Assembly: GCF_000292245.2 (NCBI RefSeq)
Contig: NZ_ALPT02000016.1
Span: 1-64,000, forward strand
Source: Alkalihalobacillus alcalophilus ATCC 27647 = CGMCC 1.3604
GTDB lineage: Bacteria > Bacillota > Bacilli > Bacillales > Bacillaceae_D
Direction: 5' to 3'
DNA length: 64,000 nucleotides
Position numbers and translations under genes: made by a program. Shown here in pieces: positions 61,429 through 64,000 of this stretch; position 1 is the stretch's first letter; the number at the start of each line of letters is the position of its first letter. The notes below the pieces were generated by a model that was not told where the DNA came from, did no database searches, and saw nothing but the letters and a program-made list of their open reading frames with translations.

Positions 61429-62982
61429 ATGACGATGGCTAGAGCAGGTGTCATTATTATTGGAAGTGGGATAGCTGGTTTAATGGCTGCACATTTATTA
61501 GCTGATGATTTTAATGTGATTGTTCTCACAAAGTCAAAATTAACAACTTCGAATTCAAAGTTGGCACAAGGTGGCATTGCGGCTGCCCTACATCCGAATG
61601 ACAATTGGAAAAAGCATTTTGAAGATACATTACGGGCTGGTTACGGTCATCATCTTGAACACAATGTTGAGTTGATGGTGAAAAGAGCTCCTGAGCTTAT
61701 CACATATATGGCCAATTTAGGTGTACCATTTGATCGAACAAAAACACAGGGGTTTAAGCTTGGGATGGAAGGAGCTCATCAAGAACGAAGAATTGTTCAT
61801 GCAGATGGGGACCAAACGGGTAAAGCTTTTGTCATGACTCTTTTAGAAAAAATAAAAGGTCGTGTTGAGGTGATGGAGAAAACGGAAGCGCTTAGTCTTG
61901 TGAAAGAAAATGGTCAAGTCATTGGCGTCCAAACTGATAAATGTTTATTAAAGGCCGATTTCACCATTATTGCAACAGGTGGTATTGGACAATTGTATAC
62001 GTATACCTCAAATGCTAGGACAACAACTGGAGATGGTATGGCTCTTGCTTACCGGGCTGGTGCTATGTTAAGTGACTTAGAATTTATCCAATTCCATCCT
62101 ACTTTGCTGCTCCATCAAGAAGAAGTCGTTGGTTTGGCAAGTGAAGCTTTGCGAGGAGAAGGAGCCAGACTAGTAGATGAAAATGGGTTTGCGATTATGA
62201 GTGAACACCCTAATAAGGATTTAGCACCAAGAGATGTAGTAAGTCGGAAAATATATGATTATCAAGCTGCTGGTAAGAAAGTCTTTTTAGATATCTCTTC
62301 CATTGAAAAATTTTCAGAGCGATTTCCGCAAGTTTTTCAAATTTGTCAGAGGGCTGGGATTAAGCTCGATACTTCATTATTGGAAGTGGCACCGGGAGCT
62401 CATTTTATTAGTGGTGGAATTAACACAAATGAGCACGGGGAAACTTCATTGCCGGCATTATATGCACTTGGGGAAGTAGCTTGTACAGGGGTTCATGGAG
62501 CAAACCGTTTGGCAAGTAACTCATTATTAGAAGGTTTAGTTTTTGCAGAACGTGCGGTTTTAGATATTCGTGAAAAAGCGAAGTCGCTTCACTTTAAAGG
62601 TTTACAATTTTTATTAGAAACTGATTTGACTCAAAAAGAAGAGTCTGTGAAGTTACCTAGTTTAGAGCATCTTAGAATGATGATGACCCAATTTGCTGGA
62701 ATTAAAAGAACAGAGGCGGGCTTAAAAAAAGTGATTGATTGGCTCCGTCCATATCAGCCATGGCTAGAGCAAAAGTCATCTTTTGCACCAAAACAAATGG
62801 AAGAAGCCAATCAACTATTGATCGCCTTATTGATTTGTCAGTCTGCACTAGCAAGAACGGAGTCAAGAGGTGGACATTTTCGTTTAGATTATCCAAAAGA
62901 GCAAGAGGGATGGTTAAAAACGACATTAGAGGTAAAAATCAATCAGCCAATTCGAAAAAAGAAGCAGCTTATTTCACTTTAA
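61429..62982 (+). CDS. nadB: L-aspartate oxidase NadB
   Basis: A 517-residue FAD enzyme oxidising L-aspartate to iminoaspartate for NAD synthesis (B. subtilis 531). FAD motif IIGSGIAGLMAAHLL, the SKLAQGGIAAA block, EFIQFHPTLL and HGANRLASNSLLEGLVFAERA are present. The ATG at 61429 follows AGGGGG; upstream in-frame starts run through the operator region. nadC follows 15 bp later. Confidence 0.95.
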   Translation: MTMARAGVIIIGSGIAGLMAAHLLADDFNVIVLTKSKLTTSNSKLAQGGIAAALHPNDNWKKHFEDTLRAGYGHHLEHNVELMVKRAPELITYMANLGVPFDRTKTQGFKLGMEGAHQERRIVHADGDQTGKAFVMTLLEKIKGRVEVMEKTEALSLVKENGQVIGVQTDKCLLKADFTIIATGGIGQLYTYTSNARTTTGDGMALAYRAGAMLSDLEFIQFHPTLLLHQEEVVGLASEALRGEGARLVDENGFAIMSEHPNKDLAPRDVVSRKIYDYQAAGKKVFLDISSIEKFSERFPQVFQICQRAGIKLDTSLLEVAPGAHFISGGINTNEHGETSLPALYALGEVACTGVHGANRLASNSLLEGLVFAERAVLDIREKAKSLHFKGLQFLLETDLTQKEESVKLPSLEHLRMMMTQFAGIKRTEAGLKKVIDWLRPYQPWLEQKSSFAPKQMEEANQLLIALLICQSALARTESRGGHFRLDYPKEQEGWLKTTLEVKINQPIRKKKQLISL

Positions 62983-62997
62983 AGGAGGGGAACAGAG

Positions 62998-63840
62998 ATG
63001 AATCTTGTGAAACTGAAACAATTATTAATTGAATTTTTGAATGAAGATTTAGGGGACGGGGATGTGACAAGTCAAGCATTGCCGCAGTCTTTAATTAAAA
63101 CCGCTTATATTACGGCTAAACAAGATGGTGTCTTTGTCGGAAGAGATATAGTGAAAGTCGGGTATCCACTTCTAAGTCATGAGATCGAAGTCAAATTATT
63201 CGTGCAAGATGGAGACTTTGTACAAAAAGGAAAAGTGATTGCTGAAATGACTGGTCCTGTCGATCTCTTATTAGCGGGAGAAAGAGTCTTTTTAAATTTA
63301 ATGCAACGAATGTCTGGGATTGCTACGTTAACGAAAAAAGCGATTGAACAACTTGATGATTCGACGATTCGCTTGTGTGATACTCGAAAAACAACACCAG
63401 GGCTCAGAATGTTAGAAAAATATGCCGTAAGATGTGGTGGGGCATTTAATCACAGGCGTGGCTTAGATCATGCGGTCCTTTTAAAAGAAAATCACATTGC
63501 GGCTTATGGTGGAATTATAGAGGCCGTTCGTGAGGTGAAAGCAAAATTAGGCCATATGACCAAAATTGAAGTGGAGATCACGAATCAAAATGAATTATTC
63601 GAAGCGATCGAAGCGAAAGTCGACGTGATTATGTTTGATAATTATACTCCAGAGCAAATTTCCAAACAAAGGAAGTATGTACCAGAAGGCATTGTTACAG
63701 AAGCTTCTGGCGGTATTGATTTACAAACGTTACCAGCGTTCAGTGGTTGTGGTGTTGACTATATTTCATTAGGGTTTTTAACCCATTCGGTTCAAGCGAT
63801 GGATTTGAGTATGTTATTAAAAGGAGATGTAAAACAATGA
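62998..63840 (+). CDS. nadC: Nicotinate-nucleotide pyrophosphorylase NadC
   Basis: A 280-residue quinolinate phosphoribosyltransferase (B. subtilis 289). EDLGDGDVTS, NLMQRMSGIAT, CDTRKTTPGLRMLEKYAVRCGGAFNH-type block (about 127-152) and the C-terminal EASGGIDLQ are diagnostic. Start after AAAGGAGGGG. The stop overlaps the nadA start by four bases (ATGA). Confidence 0.96.
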   Translation: MNLVKLKQLLIEFLNEDLGDGDVTSQALPQSLIKTAYITAKQDGVFVGRDIVKVGYPLLSHEIEVKLFVQDGDFVQKGKVIAEMTGPVDLLLAGERVFLNLMQRMSGIATLTKKAIEQLDDSTIRLCDTRKTTPGLRMLEKYAVRCGGAFNHRRGLDHAVLLKENHIAAYGGIIEAVREVKAKLGHMTKIEVEITNQNELFEAIEAKVDVIMFDNYTPEQISKQRKYVPEGIVTEASGGIDLQTLPAFSGCGVDYISLGFLTHSVQAMDLSMLLKGDVKQ

Positions 63841-64000
63841 GCGTTTTAGAACAAATTGCCCAAGTGAAACGAATTCCGGAAAAGTACAACTTGATGACTA
63901 CTGCAGAAAAAGAAGCGAGAATTTGGGCAATTAAGGAAAAGCTTGGGGAAAAGCTTTTTATTCCTGGTCATCATTATCAGCGAGATGAAGTCATTCAATT
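63837..64000 (+). CDS. nadA: Quinolinate synthase NadA, 5' part
   Basis: The first 54 codons and two bases are present before the window ends. The segment FIPGHHYQRDEVIQ is the N-terminal substrate-binding block of NadA. It is a [4Fe-4S] enzyme that condenses iminoaspartate with dihydroxyacetone phosphate. ATGA overlap with nadC indicates translational coupling, completing nadB-nadC-nadA. Confidence 0.93.
   Translation, partial: MSVLEQIAQVKRIPEKYNLMTTAEKEARIWAIKEKLGEKLFIPGHHYQRDEVIQ

Overview
The window is AT-rich chromosomal DNA from an aerobic, endospore-forming Bacillaceae bacterium. The evidence is gene content: spoVR, an alpha/beta-type SASP, spo0B, yhaL, yjcZ-type micropeptides, scoC, ecsABC, prsA, hemEHY, liaIHGFSR and nadBCA/niaR. 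Most blocks follow the Bacillus subtilis order (yhcX-glpD-pgcA-spoVR; yheB-yheA-yhaX; yhaM-yhaL-prsA-scoC-yhaH-serC-hit-ecsABC; pbpF-hemEHY; spo0B-obg-pheBA-niaR-nifS-nadBCA), but they are joined differently, for example hemY directly before spo0B. A relative of the Alkalihalobacillus/Halalkalibacter group is my inference. No tRNA, rRNA, CRISPR array or prophage was seen.

Layout. 1-780 holds two kinds of non-coding repeat. 0.78-8.2 kb: a GNAT-nitrilase fusion (yhcX type), a FixH/YtkA-like protein, a divergent GlpD paralogue, phosphoglucomutase and SpoVR. 8.5-12.1 kb: a heterodimeric ABC exporter. 12.3-19.7 kb: membrane stress genes (a TPM/coiled-coil protein, PspA, LemA-HtpX) and an aminotransferase. 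19.7-20.6 kb: a transposase-less insertion element. 20.9-28.6 kb: SASP, MsmX, YheB/YheA, YhaX and a YidC-type insertase. 29.4-43.5 kb: a secretion-quality-control neighbourhood (CssRS, YhaM, PrsA, ScoC, HIT, EcsABC, CcdA). 43.8-48.5 kb: liaIHGFSR, with liaS broken by two single-base frameshifts. 48.8-54.9 kb: PbpF and heme synthesis. 55.1-64 kb: spo0B-obg, a second 51-bp repeat array, pheBA, niaR-nifS, a second copy of the insertion element, and nadB-nadC-nadA (cut by the window end).

How it fits together. Four sites match the ECF sigma-W promoter form (TGAAAC, 16-17 bp, CGTA), one of them with a single -35 mismatch. They precede the TPM gene, pspA, lemA-htpX and pbpF, so with the lia operon the window is rich in envelope-stress functions. 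CssRS, PrsA, YidC, ScoC and Ecs all act on protein secretion and its regulation.

The most unusual observations are: (1) two related elements with 13-bp inverted ends and 7-bp target duplications, each inserted in the 5' leader of an operon between an inferred promoter and the ribosome binding site; (2) two arrays of a 51-bp repeat kept in exact register about 57 kb apart; (3) a GlpD paralogue lacking several conserved substrate-site residues; (4) liaS disrupted twice in homopolymers; (5) a HAD protein with Asn in place of the nucleophilic Asp.
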